A stretch of 64,000 nt of DNA from CAYRWR01 sp964428015 (GTDB taxonomy: Bacteria; Spirochaetota; Brevinematia; Brevinematales; CAYRWR01): positions 1 to 64,000 of the forward strand of contig CAYRWR010000018.1 in NCBI GenBank assembly GCA_964428015.1, written 5' to 3'. The notes beneath the pieces were generated by a model. That model saw only the letters and a list, made by a program, of their open reading frames with translations, did not search any database and had not been told where the DNA came from. Below, piece by piece: positions 1-8,472 of the stretch; within the stretch, counting starts at the first letter, position 1, and the number at the start of each line of letters is the position of its first letter. Made by a program: the position numbers and the translations under genes.

Positions 1-212
1 CCGATCTTCTTCCAGGCGCCGCTGGATATATCAGTGACATAGAGCGCGCCGGAGCTTTCGATAGTATAGAGTTTACCGTCCAGACCGACACCGGCTATGG
101 TGCCTTTCCAGTCACCGGAATTGCCGATCTGCTTCCAGGCACCGGGTTGAGCCGATACCATCGAGGCAGCTAAAAATAACAAAGAAAAAGTAGACAATGC
201 TTTTTTTAACAT
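1..212 (-). CDS. Secreted beta-propeller-like repeat protein, 3' part missing (partial)
   Basis: Only the first 70 codons lie in the window. The ATG at 212 follows a strong AGGAGG ribosome binding site. The first 21 residues form a signal peptide (basic start, hydrophobic core, ending near VSA-Q). The visible mature part holds two units of the kind GAWKQIG and GAWKKIG, separated by a TIxGVGLDGKLYTI-type strand pattern, which suggests a tectonin- or propeller-like repeat protein exported from the cytoplasm. It lies downstream of the 811-residue lipoprotein on the same strand, 65 bp away. Its function and full length cannot be judged from here. Confidence 0.75.
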   Translation of the reverse strand, partial: MLKKALSTFSLLFLAASMVSAQPGAWKQIGNSGDWKGTIAGVGLDGKLYTIESSGALYVTDISSGAWKKI

Positions 213-277
213 ATTTTCCTCCTGTTAAATTGAGTATAGATACGATATTATTGTCTGTCAATCAAATCCATTAATTA

Positions 278-2713
278 TTACAGGCTGTCTGTCCAGGTCC
301 AGGTGGTATGTACAGTCCAGGATTCATCACCGATATAAGTTCTTTCGCTGGAAGGAGCATGATAATCCCAGATAGCCACCAGCTTCTTTCCCACAGTATA
401 ATACCGGGTATTAATGGGTGCTTCCATTTCTATAATTGCCGTTCCATTGATGACACTCCTGGCGCCATTATTGAAATTAAGAACAAAATTTCCTTTTCTA
501 TCTATATAGTCCATGGTTACTGATTTTATATCACGTGAATATAGTTCAGGGATTTCCAGGAGCTTACGGTTTTCAATCATCACACGTAGCATACTATTTA
601 CAGTGTATACGTAAAACCAGTCCCTGGTATAAGGATTGATAAAGCACCCCAGTACTTTGTTAAAGGGGCCCAGTACAGTTTCATTTCCGCTGAATATATA
701 TTCATCCCCGCCGCTTTCAATCACAATGCGGGGATTTTTATCTCTGAATTCTGCCTGCTGCATTAACAATTGGGTTTCATTCTGGAGCTGCCGGCTTGAC
801 TCGTTTCTCCAGCTCTGATAGTCACCTGACTTTCCCGCGTTATTAAAATCCCGGATACTCTGAAAAGGCCCATACATATTGTAGTCTGAATCCATGATAT
901 AATTTTGATTTTTGTAATTCACTGCCGCGCACCATTTATTACCTTTGTCATAAAATTCTATGTTAAACCTGGAGTTTTCCGGAATCTGGTGAAAGGGACC
1001 ATATTTTTTTCCGGTCCGGTCTTTGATCACAAAACGGGATTTATCTTTTGTATCAAATATAGTATAAATCGACTTAGATCTATCCATTAGATAAGAATAA
1101 TTAAAGTCCGGACTGTCTGAATGCCAGTAGGAATAACGGTATTTGACATTGTCTTCATATTTCATATCCAGTGGAAAGTAAATATTATAATTCTGGGACT
1201 CAAACTCAGGGAATTCACCATTTTCTATGAGATAACCTCTCTCACTTTTAACTTCCGCCCACCATCCGTTATCATCCAGTACTCCATAATCCATGACTTT
1301 TTCATAGGGACCGTAGCTTTTATTACCCGCGATCAGATAGGATTCATCTATAAAACTACCTTTTTTATTAACTCCCAACAAAAATATATCGTTGGATTTT
1401 GCATTGTTAAAGGAATAAAATCCGGTTGACTCTCTCAATACCGAAGAAAAAGGCCCGACTTCTTCTCTGTCCTGATCTATGACAGCTATGGCATTGGCAG
1501 TTTTTTTACATACCAGACGCCATTTAGCAGGGTCAGAGGAAAAATAGACGCTTTGTAAACCCGCCACATTTTCCAGCCATACCTCATTGTTCAGATAGAT
1601 TTTTCCCTCAAAATAAAAAAAATAATCATTATTTTTTGGATTGACTATGACCTGAATCTGTGACTCTACCGGGCCATATTCCCGGCCATTCACAATCAGG
1701 AATTCCTGATTTTCCTTTCTAACGGAGGCATACCAGTTTTCCGCGTTTATGAAATGCAGAGAATTTATATAATTCAGAGGTCCCATAGTTGCTTTATCCG
1801 TCACCAGATAACTTTCTCCACGATAAGAAGAAAGGGATTTGTACCCCAGATAAAAATATTTCCCGGAAAATGGATTCTGAAACACCTGAGAAATCCCGCT
1901 GTATTGATTGGTGGAGATGGGATCAGAAATTATTACTTTATTGTCTACACTGCAAGCTATAAAATTCTGCCCGTCTTTTTTGAAGTGAAAAATCCATTTG
2001 TCAGTCTGAGGGGTTATCTGAAAATGGTCATAGCTTCCTATGTCCTCCATGATTTTTTTACCCTTTACTATAACAGTATATTTATTCTGATAATCACGAA
2101 CCAAAGCGACCCAGGAACTTTTTCCGTTCCCGGGATAGATTTCCTGAACGGCAGCATAGGGACCATTACTGACCATACCGTTCTCTATGATATAGGCCTG
2201 GCTATCATCAAAAGTAGTGATCAGCCAATCCTGACTATTGGTGAAAAACATTGCCAATCTGACGTTTTTAAATGGCCCTCTGGTGATACCTTTGGCATCA
2301 TCCGCGTAATAATAGTCTCCGTCACTGTCGTCGTACATCCTGTGATTAAAATAGTCATCAGAATTATCATAGGCTTTGAAATAAATATATCTGGTGTAAT
2401 CCGGTGATAAGGCCAGGATTCTATAGTTTTTAGTCCCGTCTATAAAGCGCATGAGGTCAGGTAATATCATAGTCTGATAGGAAAGAAATTTTTTCCTACC
2501 GGAATGGTAATAGCCGCTGGGGCCACCTGATTCATTGTATGTATAGGTTCCAATCACCCGATTATATTTTGGTTTCAAACGTATCAGCTTTTTGGATTCG
2601 ATATCTATTCCTTGAGGAGGTATGCTCTTCATTTTATAAAATTTCATTTCCTGTTTTGAACAGGAAATCATAGTTAGCAATATAAAAAAGATGACCGGCA
2701 GCCAAGTTCTCAT
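278..2713 (-). CDS. Large lipoprotein with about nine GP[FYLV] repeats
   Basis: The 811-residue product begins with a lipoprotein signal (hydrophobic stretch, then M-I-S-C at residues 15-18) and follows a GGAGGAATAG ribosome binding site. The body is a run of about 55-90 residue units, each with a Y-G-P-[FY] turn followed by a strand and often a Trp or Tyr. GP turns can be counted in at least nine places (for example GPFKNV, GPYAAV, GPFSSV, GPYEKV, GPFQSI, GPFNKV). This is the look of WG-repeat or beta-propeller proteins rather than of an enzyme. No catalytic motif is seen. It is probably a surface or periplasmic binding or structural lipoprotein. The family assignment is inference. Confidence 0.85.
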   Translation of the reverse strand: MRTWLPVIFFILLTMISCSKQEMKFYKMKSIPPQGIDIESKKLIRLKPKYNRVIGTYTYNESGGPSGYYHSGRKKFLSYQTMILPDLMRFIDGTKNYRILALSPDYTRYIYFKAYDNSDDYFNHRMYDDSDGDYYYADDAKGITRGPFKNVRLAMFFTNSQDWLITTFDDSQAYIIENGMVSNGPYAAVQEIYPGNGKSSWVALVRDYQNKYTVIVKGKKIMEDIGSYDHFQITPQTDKWIFHFKKDGQNFIACSVDNKVIISDPISTNQYSGISQVFQNPFSGKYFYLGYKSLSSYRGESYLVTDKATMGPLNYINSLHFINAENWYASVRKENQEFLIVNGREYGPVESQIQVIVNPKNNDYFFYFEGKIYLNNEVWLENVAGLQSVYFSSDPAKWRLVCKKTANAIAVIDQDREEVGPFSSVLRESTGFYSFNNAKSNDIFLLGVNKKGSFIDESYLIAGNKSYGPYEKVMDYGVLDDNGWWAEVKSERGYLIENGEFPEFESQNYNIYFPLDMKYEDNVKYRYSYWHSDSPDFNYSYLMDRSKSIYTIFDTKDKSRFVIKDRTGKKYGPFHQIPENSRFNIEFYDKGNKWCAAVNYKNQNYIMDSDYNMYGPFQSIRDFNNAGKSGDYQSWRNESSRQLQNETQLLMQQAEFRDKNPRIVIESGGDEYIFSGNETVLGPFNKVLGCFINPYTRDWFYVYTVNSMLRVMIENRKLLEIPELYSRDIKSVTMDYIDRKGNFVLNFNNGARSVINGTAIIEMEAPINTRYYTVGKKLVAIWDYHAPSSERTYIGDESWTVHTTWTWTDSL

Positions 2714-2901
2714 CTATTCCTCCGGGATTTTATTTCAAGATTATAATGATACACTTTATTATAAGAAAGCTGTCTTCAATTGCAACATTAATGTTTTTTA
2801 AATCATAAACTATATTATATTTTTTCACTGCATTGTGTTATTATTAACAAATTAAAATATGAATTACTCAGGAATATTCCAGTACAATTCCAGGAGATAG
2901 T

Positions 2902-4290
2902 ATGAAGTTTAGATTTTCTATTTTATCAGCCTGTCTGATATTAGGATTATTTTCCAGCTGCGGTAGTCCGGAGCAGCTCATCCTGGCGGTCAAAAAAAAT
3001 GACCTGAATCAGGTAAAAATCCTGACCCGGGGACCCAAATTTCTGATCAGTAAAAATTTAAACCTCATCCCTCCCAAAGAGACCCGCTCCGCGTTTCACT
3101 GGTCATTACAGACAGCATCCCCTGAGATACAGGAGCTGCTGCTGCAAAAAGGGGCTGACCCTAATTCCACCAATCAATTCGGTCTGGCTCCCATTCACCT
3201 GGCTTACGAAAGAAATAACTTTGATCAGCTGAAACTTTTGGTAAAATACGGGGCTGATGTCAACAAAATGTATTTTCCTAAGTCGCCAAACTACAGCTAC
3301 AATAGCAATCCTCAGGGGTATGCCATACTCCAGATTGCCTGCAAAGAAATAACCGCTACAGGACAATATAAGCTGGTGGATTTTTTACTCAAAAACAAAG
3401 CAGATCCTCATTTGTGTAACAAAGGTAAGACAGACAGTCCCCTTTATTACGCCCTGCTATCACGTGATACTAACCTGGTTTCCGTGTTTATCAGTAACAA
3501 CGTGGATTTGAATCATGTACTGGTCTATTATCCTTACGACAAACCTTTTCGTACTACCTATTTGAATCTTATTTCCCAGTATGATACCAATATGATCCGG
3601 TTTGCCGCGGATCATGGTATGCGGATGAATTTAGCCGGAGATGGACCAGCTTATGGTCTGGCACAATGCGCCGGAAATCCCGATATGCAGTTCCCTCTAT
3701 TCTATTATTTATACAGCAAAGAGAAAAAAGACCTAAGCCAAAAACCGGAGTTTTTTATACAGAGTCTCAATTCCTGCCTATTTTACGGTAGCCGGGGGTA
3801 TTCAGGTGAAAATGATATGTTTTCTTTATTTACCAATATATATAAATTGGCCATTCAAAACAGATTAAAGAAATCCTGTTCCGATAAATTCGCGGAATGG
3901 GTGGTCCAGTCCTACTATTCCCGGCAAAGCAGCTCCTTCTCCCGTCATATCCCGCAGGATCTGCTGGACTATATGACAATGAATGCCTCCCTGGTGAATA
4001 TTGAAAAACCTCAGGGCTGGACCCTGCTGCACTGGCTGGTTTTGACTGTCAGACCCACCAATGTCATTGAACCCGTACTAAAAAAGAATCCCAATCTCAA
4101 TATGCGGACTACATCCTTTGATATCCCGGATGAATGTGAAGGCGGTACTGTGTATAGTGCCGGATATACACCTCTGGATATAGCCCTATACCGCAATTCA
4201 AAAAACAGTTATCAGGATGTGGTAGATCTGCTGATCAGGTATGGTGCCAAGTCCGGCAAACCAAAAAATGCATTATTCCGAGGATATTAA
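2902..4290 (+). CDS. Ankyrin-repeat lipoprotein
   Basis: The 462-residue protein starts with a lipoprotein signal (GLFSSC, Cys at about residue 20) after a good AGGAGATAG ribosome binding site. Ankyrin-type units are visible at about residues 55-130 (LLQKGADPNSTNQFGLAPIH, then LLVKYGADVN), at about 150-200 (DFLLKNKADPHL, then SVFISNNVDLN) and again near the C-terminus (TLLHWL and the final DLLIRYGAKSG). The middle is degenerate. Ankyrin repeats mediate protein-protein contacts and the lipid anchor places it in the periplasm or on a membrane. It is divergent from the large lipoprotein and 17 bp ahead of the cyclase, so it may be cotranscribed with the cyclase. Confidence 0.88.
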   Translation: MKFRFSILSACLILGLFSSCGSPEQLILAVKKNDLNQVKILTRGPKFLISKNLNLIPPKETRSAFHWSLQTASPEIQELLLQKGADPNSTNQFGLAPIHLAYERNNFDQLKLLVKYGADVNKMYFPKSPNYSYNSNPQGYAILQIACKEITATGQYKLVDFLLKNKADPHLCNKGKTDSPLYYALLSRDTNLVSVFISNNVDLNHVLVYYPYDKPFRTTYLNLISQYDTNMIRFAADHGMRMNLAGDGPAYGLAQCAGNPDMQFPLFYYLYSKEKKDLSQKPEFFIQSLNSCLFYGSRGYSGENDMFSLFTNIYKLAIQNRLKKSCSDKFAEWVVQSYYSRQSSSFSRHIPQDLLDYMTMNASLVNIEKPQGWTLLHWLVLTVRPTNVIEPVLKKNPNLNMRTTSFDIPDECEGGTVYSAGYTPLDIALYRNSKNSYQDVVDLLIRYGAKSGKPKNALFRGY

Positions 4291-4307
4291 AAAACGAGGA
4301 AGAGGAC

Positions 4308-5618
4308 ATGAAAAAAATAAATTGGGATAAATTATTTCCAGTTGAGAAAACCGAAATAGAAAAAATTCTGCTCAAAGAAGAATATAAGGCAGAAAGGTTT
4401 ATTAGTGTCATCAGGGTGATCCTGCTGGCCATTATACTCCTGGAGATGCTATTAGTAGGACTGATCACTAAAGAGCACTCTACACTGAAAATTGTTCCTG
4501 TGTTCAGCGGATTATTGGTTTTTTCTTTACTGATGATGTTGGATACAATAATTTTCGGCTCCAAACGGTATTACCATTTTTTTACCCGTCTTTTCAAATA
4601 TTTTATCATTCTAGTAGATACATTCATAGTGGGACTACTTACCTATTTCCTGATCTCCACTACCCCTCAGGGTCAGCAAAATCCCTGGGGAATGTCACTG
4701 GTATTTCTGGGGTTTGACACCATTTTATTCGTGACTACGATTTTCCGGTATAGTAAAATTGCCAGTATATATTTGGGTGTAGTAAGTGTGTTGTGCTTTG
4801 TAGGATTGAGCTTTTATATGAATCATTATCAGAACCTTTTGGAATTGGTGATTTATCAGGGTAGCTATAATATGGCCTTTGAAATCACTTTCTGGGTCAT
4901 TGTCAGTCTTTCTATTCTGAGTACAATCCTGAATAAAAACGTGTGGGCAATCCTGGTTAAAAACAAAAAACAGGAACAACTGTCCCGCTTTCTCCCTGAA
5001 ACTATTGTCAATGATATCTTGAACGGTAACAAAGAGATTAGTTTGGGCGGCAGCAAACAGCAGGTCACCATACTGTTTTCTGATATCAGAAACTTTACAG
5101 CCATGTCTGAAAACCAGGACCCGGAAGAAGTCATCAATTTTCTTAACAGTTACTTCAACGATATGATCGAGATCCTGTTCCGCTATAACGGCACCCTGGA
5201 CAAAACCATGGGAGACGGCATGATGGCGATCTTCGGAGTACCCTTCTCTACCGGTAATGACGCCGACCACGCGGTCAGCACAGCCATTGATATGATCCGG
5301 AAAATTCAGGCATTTAATGGCCTAAGGGAGATTCAGGGCCAGGAACCTATCCGGATAGGTGTGGGTATTCACACCGGCGAAGTAGTGGTGGGTAATGTAG
5401 GTACAGCCCGACGAATGGAATACACCGTTATAGGAGATACAGTAAATACAGCTTCTCGCCTGGAGACTCTGAATAAACAGTTCGGCACATCCATAATCAT
5501 TTCTCAGGCCACCCGTGATGCTCTGAAACAGGACTACGCAATCCAACCACTGGAAACTGTTCCCATAAAAGGCAAACAGAATCAGGTACAGATCTATCAG
5601 GTTGATCCCGGAGTGTGA
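4308..5618 (+). CDS. Membrane-anchored class III adenylate cyclase
   Basis: The 436-residue protein has about six hydrophobic segments in residues 35-215, with no recognisable sensor domain, followed by a class III nucleotide cyclase domain from about residue 245. The two metal-binding aspartates are D259 (FSDIRNF) and D303 (GDGMMAIFG). The base-recognising pair is K299 (TLDKTMGD) and the Thr of YTVIGDTVN. A Lys/Thr pair is the pattern of bacterial adenylate rather than guanylate cyclases, and the transition-state Asn and Arg are present in VNTASR. It should make cAMP at the inner membrane in response to an unknown membrane signal. It follows the ankyrin lipoprotein by 17 bp. Purine specificity is inferred from the residues. 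Confidence 0.9.
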   Translation: MKKINWDKLFPVEKTEIEKILLKEEYKAERFISVIRVILLAIILLEMLLVGLITKEHSTLKIVPVFSGLLVFSLLMMLDTIIFGSKRYYHFFTRLFKYFIILVDTFIVGLLTYFLISTTPQGQQNPWGMSLVFLGFDTILFVTTIFRYSKIASIYLGVVSVLCFVGLSFYMNHYQNLLELVIYQGSYNMAFEITFWVIVSLSILSTILNKNVWAILVKNKKQEQLSRFLPETIVNDILNGNKEISLGGSKQQVTILFSDIRNFTAMSENQDPEEVINFLNSYFNDMIEILFRYNGTLDKTMGDGMMAIFGVPFSTGNDADHAVSTAIDMIRKIQAFNGLREIQGQEPIRIGVGIHTGEVVVGNVGTARRMEYTVIGDTVNTASRLETLNKQFGTSIIISQATRDALKQDYAIQPLETVPIKGKQNQVQIYQVDPGV

Positions 5619-5786
5619 GGCAGGGTTTCACCGCTGAGGACGCAGAGGGCGCACAGACAGTAATGATTTAGTGTATTTTTAGAAAATTTCAACACAGAAA
5701 AACAGAGAATAAGTTTGCGGTAAAGTGACTTGGATACACCGAATGGCGCGGAATTCATAAGAATTGGGAAACTTCAGGAATTATTG
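5619..5786. repeat. Intergenic region with imperfect 9-bp repeat (GAGGACGCA-type)
   Basis: Between the cyclase and the convergent operon end lies a stretch at about 5633-5660 with tandem imperfect 9-mers, gaggacgca then gagggcgca then cagacagta. A related motif, acacagaaa then aacagagaa, follows at about 5692-5710. Similar CGCAGAGG-type dispersed sequences occur between genes in many bacterial genomes. No open reading frame or convincing terminator is seen here. Confidence 0.4.
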
Positions 5787-6272
5787 TCAGATCTGACTAT
5801 TCTGTTTTCTAACTTCTTCTAATCTTTCCTCAAAATGCCTTACATGGTACATCAGATGCTCGATATAATGGTCTATAAGGCTTTCCAGGGTCATGAATTT
5901 AGTATTTTCATCCCAATTCACGATCCACTTATGAGCCAGGACTTTTGGGTCCATATTTTCGATCAGGTGGGCCAAAAGGCGGTTTAAATATAAAAACAGG
6001 GTGAAAAGATCAGTAAATAGGACAAGATTATGTTTTTCGACATGCAGCCACTGGTCCTTGTCATAATCAGCAAATTTTACATCATCAGCCAGCTGCAGGC
6101 GTACAAAACGCTGGTGGTTATTGGAGGCTGAGTCGATGAGATGGCCGATGATCTGTTTGAGAGACCATTTGTCCGCCGACAGGTTTACTGAGGCTATTTG
6201 GTCATCCAGACCGGAGTACCGGGAATAAAAATCCAGGGTGATGCTTTTGAGTTCCTGAGCCTTTGTTTTCAA
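5787..6272 (-). CDS. DinB-like (four-helix bundle) protein
   Basis: The 161-residue protein resembles the DinB/DinB_2 superfamily: four helices with histidines placed to hold a metal (the His of GHLIDSASNNHQRF, and the pair in HYIEHLMYHVRHF). Members are metal-dependent, often thiol-related enzymes of unknown specific function. The start is a TTG at 6272 that overlaps the TGA of the upstream kinase gene (TTGA), with an AGAAGGGG ribosome binding site in the end of that gene, so the two are translationally coupled. It is the last gene of the eight-gene operon that starts near 12.0 kb. Its role in that operon is unknown. Confidence 0.82.
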   Translation of the reverse strand: MKTKAQELKSITLDFYSRYSGLDDQIASVNLSADKWSLKQIIGHLIDSASNNHQRFVRLQLADDVKFADYDKDQWLHVEKHNLVLFTDLFTLFLYLNRLLAHLIENMDPKVLAHKWIVNWDENTKFMTLESLIDHYIEHLMYHVRHFEERLEEVRKQNSQI

Positions 6273-6865
6273 CAGTTTTTCCCCTTCTGATTAATATAAA
6301 ACTTGCTATACAAAATATGAAATTCACTCTGACTTTTCTGTGCTTTTTCTAGAGCTATAAGAATGTTTTCCGTATTCTCCCTGGCTGTATGTTGATATGT
6401 ATCAACCACCAAATCATAACCGCTCCAGTCATGTATGCCATCTTCCAGGTGGGAACGGCCTTCACCGATAAATCTGTCTCCTCTCTGTTGTTCTCTTTTT
6501 TCCAGTTCTTCCAGTGGACAAAAGACCCCTATATAAAATACAGAAAAAGGCTGAAGTAACAGGACCAATTCTTCCAGCCATTCCTTTTTTTCCACAATAT
6601 GTTCTATCAGCAGACAATTACCCGCTTCCGCAAATGCCCTTATCGACCTGTGAAATCCTTCAAAAAAATGGGGACGTATGGTATTCCAGGACCAGGGGGT
6701 ATCATGCTGTATTCTATTTACCTTCGGCAACATACCGCCTTCGACTAATAAATCAGAGCTTAAATAAAGATAAGGTTGAGGTAAAGCTGTTCTGAGTTCG
6801 CGGCATAGTGTACTTTTACCGGAACTGGATGCTCCGTTCAGGAGAATGATCTGAGGAAATGTCAT
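6269..6865 (-). CDS. Chloramphenicol phosphotransferase-like kinase (P-loop)
   Basis: The 198-residue protein opens with a P-loop, LLNGASSSGKST (about residues 8-19), followed by a segment (YLSSDLLVEGGMLP) typical of the CPT family, whose founder phosphorylates chloramphenicol in its producer Streptomyces. Many homologues phosphorylate other small molecules or are uncharacterised. An AAGGGGGA ribosome binding site precedes the ATG. It is 3 bp behind the HAD gene and overlaps the DinB gene. Beside a putative peptide-modification cluster it could be a tailoring or self-protection enzyme, but that is speculation. The C-terminal 30 residues (FHILYSKFYINQ) look unrelated to the fold. Confidence 0.75.
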   Translation of the reverse strand: MTFPQIILLNGASSSGKSTLCRELRTALPQPYLYLSSDLLVEGGMLPKVNRIQHDTPWSWNTIRPHFFEGFHRSIRAFAEAGNCLLIEHIVEKKEWLEELVLLLQPFSVFYIGVFCPLEELEKREQQRGDRFIGEGRSHLEDGIHDWSGYDLVVDTYQHTARENTENILIALEKAQKSQSEFHILYSKFYINQKGKNC

Positions 6866-6868
6866 CTG

Positions 6869-7717
6869 TTAATCCCCCTTCAGAGCGTTCGATAACAGCC
6901 ATCGAGCTACACCATCGTTATTATTTCCGCCTATGATGCCGGTTGACTTCTGCTTTAGAGAATCCACAGCATTGGACACCGCGTAGCACTCATCAGACAC
7001 AGCAAATAGCGGGATATCATTTACAGCATCCCCAAAGGAGACTACCTTTTTTACTCCCAGTATCGATTTCAGGTGGAGTAAAGCATTGGCTTTTCCGGCG
7101 GTTTTCGGGATAATTTCACACCAATATTCCTGCCGGTATAATTCCTGCTGAAAATAACAGTGGTATTCAGGATGATCTTTCAAAATCTCATAGACGGGAA
7201 ATAATTCTTCCCTTGTTCCGATACAGACAAAAGTAAAAATATCTCCCTTATAAATATCTTCCTGGTCGGAAAGGGGATGTAACCTTTTATCTCCTTTTCG
7301 ATTGGTGAGATAATGGCGGATGCCGTCATTTTCATAGCTTTGCCGCCAGGTGACCTTTTCTATCCCGGTATGGAAAGAGTAGACCATAGGTGATATTCCT
7401 ATTTTAGTAAATATATCTTTTAGGGTATAAGTTTGAGATGTGGTAAAATAGTTCGAAAATAGCTTTTCCCCGCTACTAAGGTCCATGATAAACACCCCAT
7501 TGTATACAATGACAGGCATTTTAATATTTAAACCCTGTGTGACGGGAAGAGCGGATGCCAGGGAACGGGCAGTAGCAAAAGTAAATAGAACTCCCTGGTC
7601 TATTAAACTGTTGATTACTTCCAGACTATATGGGGAGATCGTATGCTCCGGGGTTAACAATGTACCGTCCAGGTCAGAAACATACAGAGTCCCGTTGATT
7701 TGATGACCTTGCTTCAT
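6869..7717 (-). CDS. Cof-type HAD-superfamily phosphatase
   Basis: The 282-residue product has the HAD nucleophile motif DLDGTLL at about residues 15-21 and the closing acidic motif SFGDAVNDIPLF near residue 235, with the C2B-type cap in between. This is the layout of Cof/SupH phosphatases that hydrolyse sugar phosphates, FMN or similar compounds. I chose the ATG at 7717: it overlaps the TGA of the upstream gene (ATGA) and has a GGAG 9 bp upstream. The frame stays open for 33 more codons into the upstream gene, but that extension is proline/glycine-rich read-through. The substrate is unknown. Confidence 0.88.
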   Translation of the reverse strand: MKQGHQINGTLYVSDLDGTLLTPEHTISPYSLEVINSLIDQGVLFTFATARSLASALPVTQGLNIKMPVIVYNGVFIMDLSSGEKLFSNYFTTSQTYTLKDIFTKIGISPMVYSFHTGIEKVTWRQSYENDGIRHYLTNRKGDKRLHPLSDQEDIYKGDIFTFVCIGTREELFPVYEILKDHPEYHCYFQQELYRQEYWCEIIPKTAGKANALLHLKSILGVKKVVSFGDAVNDIPLFAVSDECYAVSNAVDSLKQKSTGIIGGNNNDGVARWLLSNALKGD

Positions 7718-8433
7718 ATTGAAAAACTCCATTCCCGGTCGTGTTTTTGGTTGTGCAGGACTATCCTGGCATCGGAGACCCAGACCAGCTGGCCCAGGTG
7801 AGGTGCGTAATCCCATTCGTCGGGCAATTCAGAAAAGAGTCTCTCTTGTTTTATCTGTGTACCCTCTTCGTAAATACACAGAAAACACTCGATTTTTTCC
7901 ATAGTATGTTCCAGCCGCAGCTGTGCCTGATATCTGCCGGAAGGACTGGACACTGGGGTTTTCCACAGCCAGATATTTTGGTAATCATCTTGGATAATCT
8001 TATCCCGCGGTGTATCAAATTTCTCCAGGTCAAAATCATATTTTTGAGCAATTACCATTATACCCCGGTACAGTACTTCCAGCAGAGCTTTTTTTCGCTG
8101 ATATTCATCCAGTGTGAGATACTGTTCATAGTCAAATTTCTGCTGAACACTGCACACCCCTTCTTCCAGCGTGATTTTCTCAAGTGGTTCCTTCACACAC
8201 TCCACATTAATTTTCCAGAATTCTGCCGGGAATCTCTCAAAATAGCGCTCGTAATGCGTACAGACACAGCGGGACTGGCGGATAAATCCCAGACGTTTAT
8301 CCTTCCAGGTCTCACGATATACAGACACCGAAGCTTCGTGAAGGGTACAGCCTCTCTGTTCTGAGATGCTCTGCAGTAACCATTGATTGGGGACAAAAGG
8401 GAGATCCAGTGAGAACTCCTGTAGTATGGGCAT
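7714..8433 (-). CDS. Conserved-looking protein of unknown function in radical SAM operon
   Basis: The product is 239 residues with no signal peptide or membrane segment. It is rich in Glu, Tyr, Trp and charged residues, with several Cys (CTLHEAS, CVCTHYERYF, GVCSVQQKF). I do not recognise a family. The ATG follows an AGAGGACCT ribosome binding site, 39 bp behind the radical SAM gene, and its stop overlaps the HAD start. The radical SAM enzyme itself has no room for an N-terminal peptide-recognition domain, so this protein is one candidate for a substrate-binding partner. That is an inference from position only. Confidence 0.7.
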   Translation of the reverse strand: MPILQEFSLDLPFVPNQWLLQSISEQRGCTLHEASVSVYRETWKDKRLGFIRQSRCVCTHYERYFERFPAEFWKINVECVKEPLEKITLEEGVCSVQQKFDYEQYLTLDEYQRKKALLEVLYRGIMVIAQKYDFDLEKFDTPRDKIIQDDYQNIWLWKTPVSSPSGRYQAQLRLEHTMEKIECFLCIYEEGTQIKQERLFSELPDEWDYAPHLGQLVWVSDARIVLHNQKHDREWSFSI

Positions 8434-8472
8434 AGGTCCTCTTAAATGTCAGATTGGGAAGAATTTCAAAGT

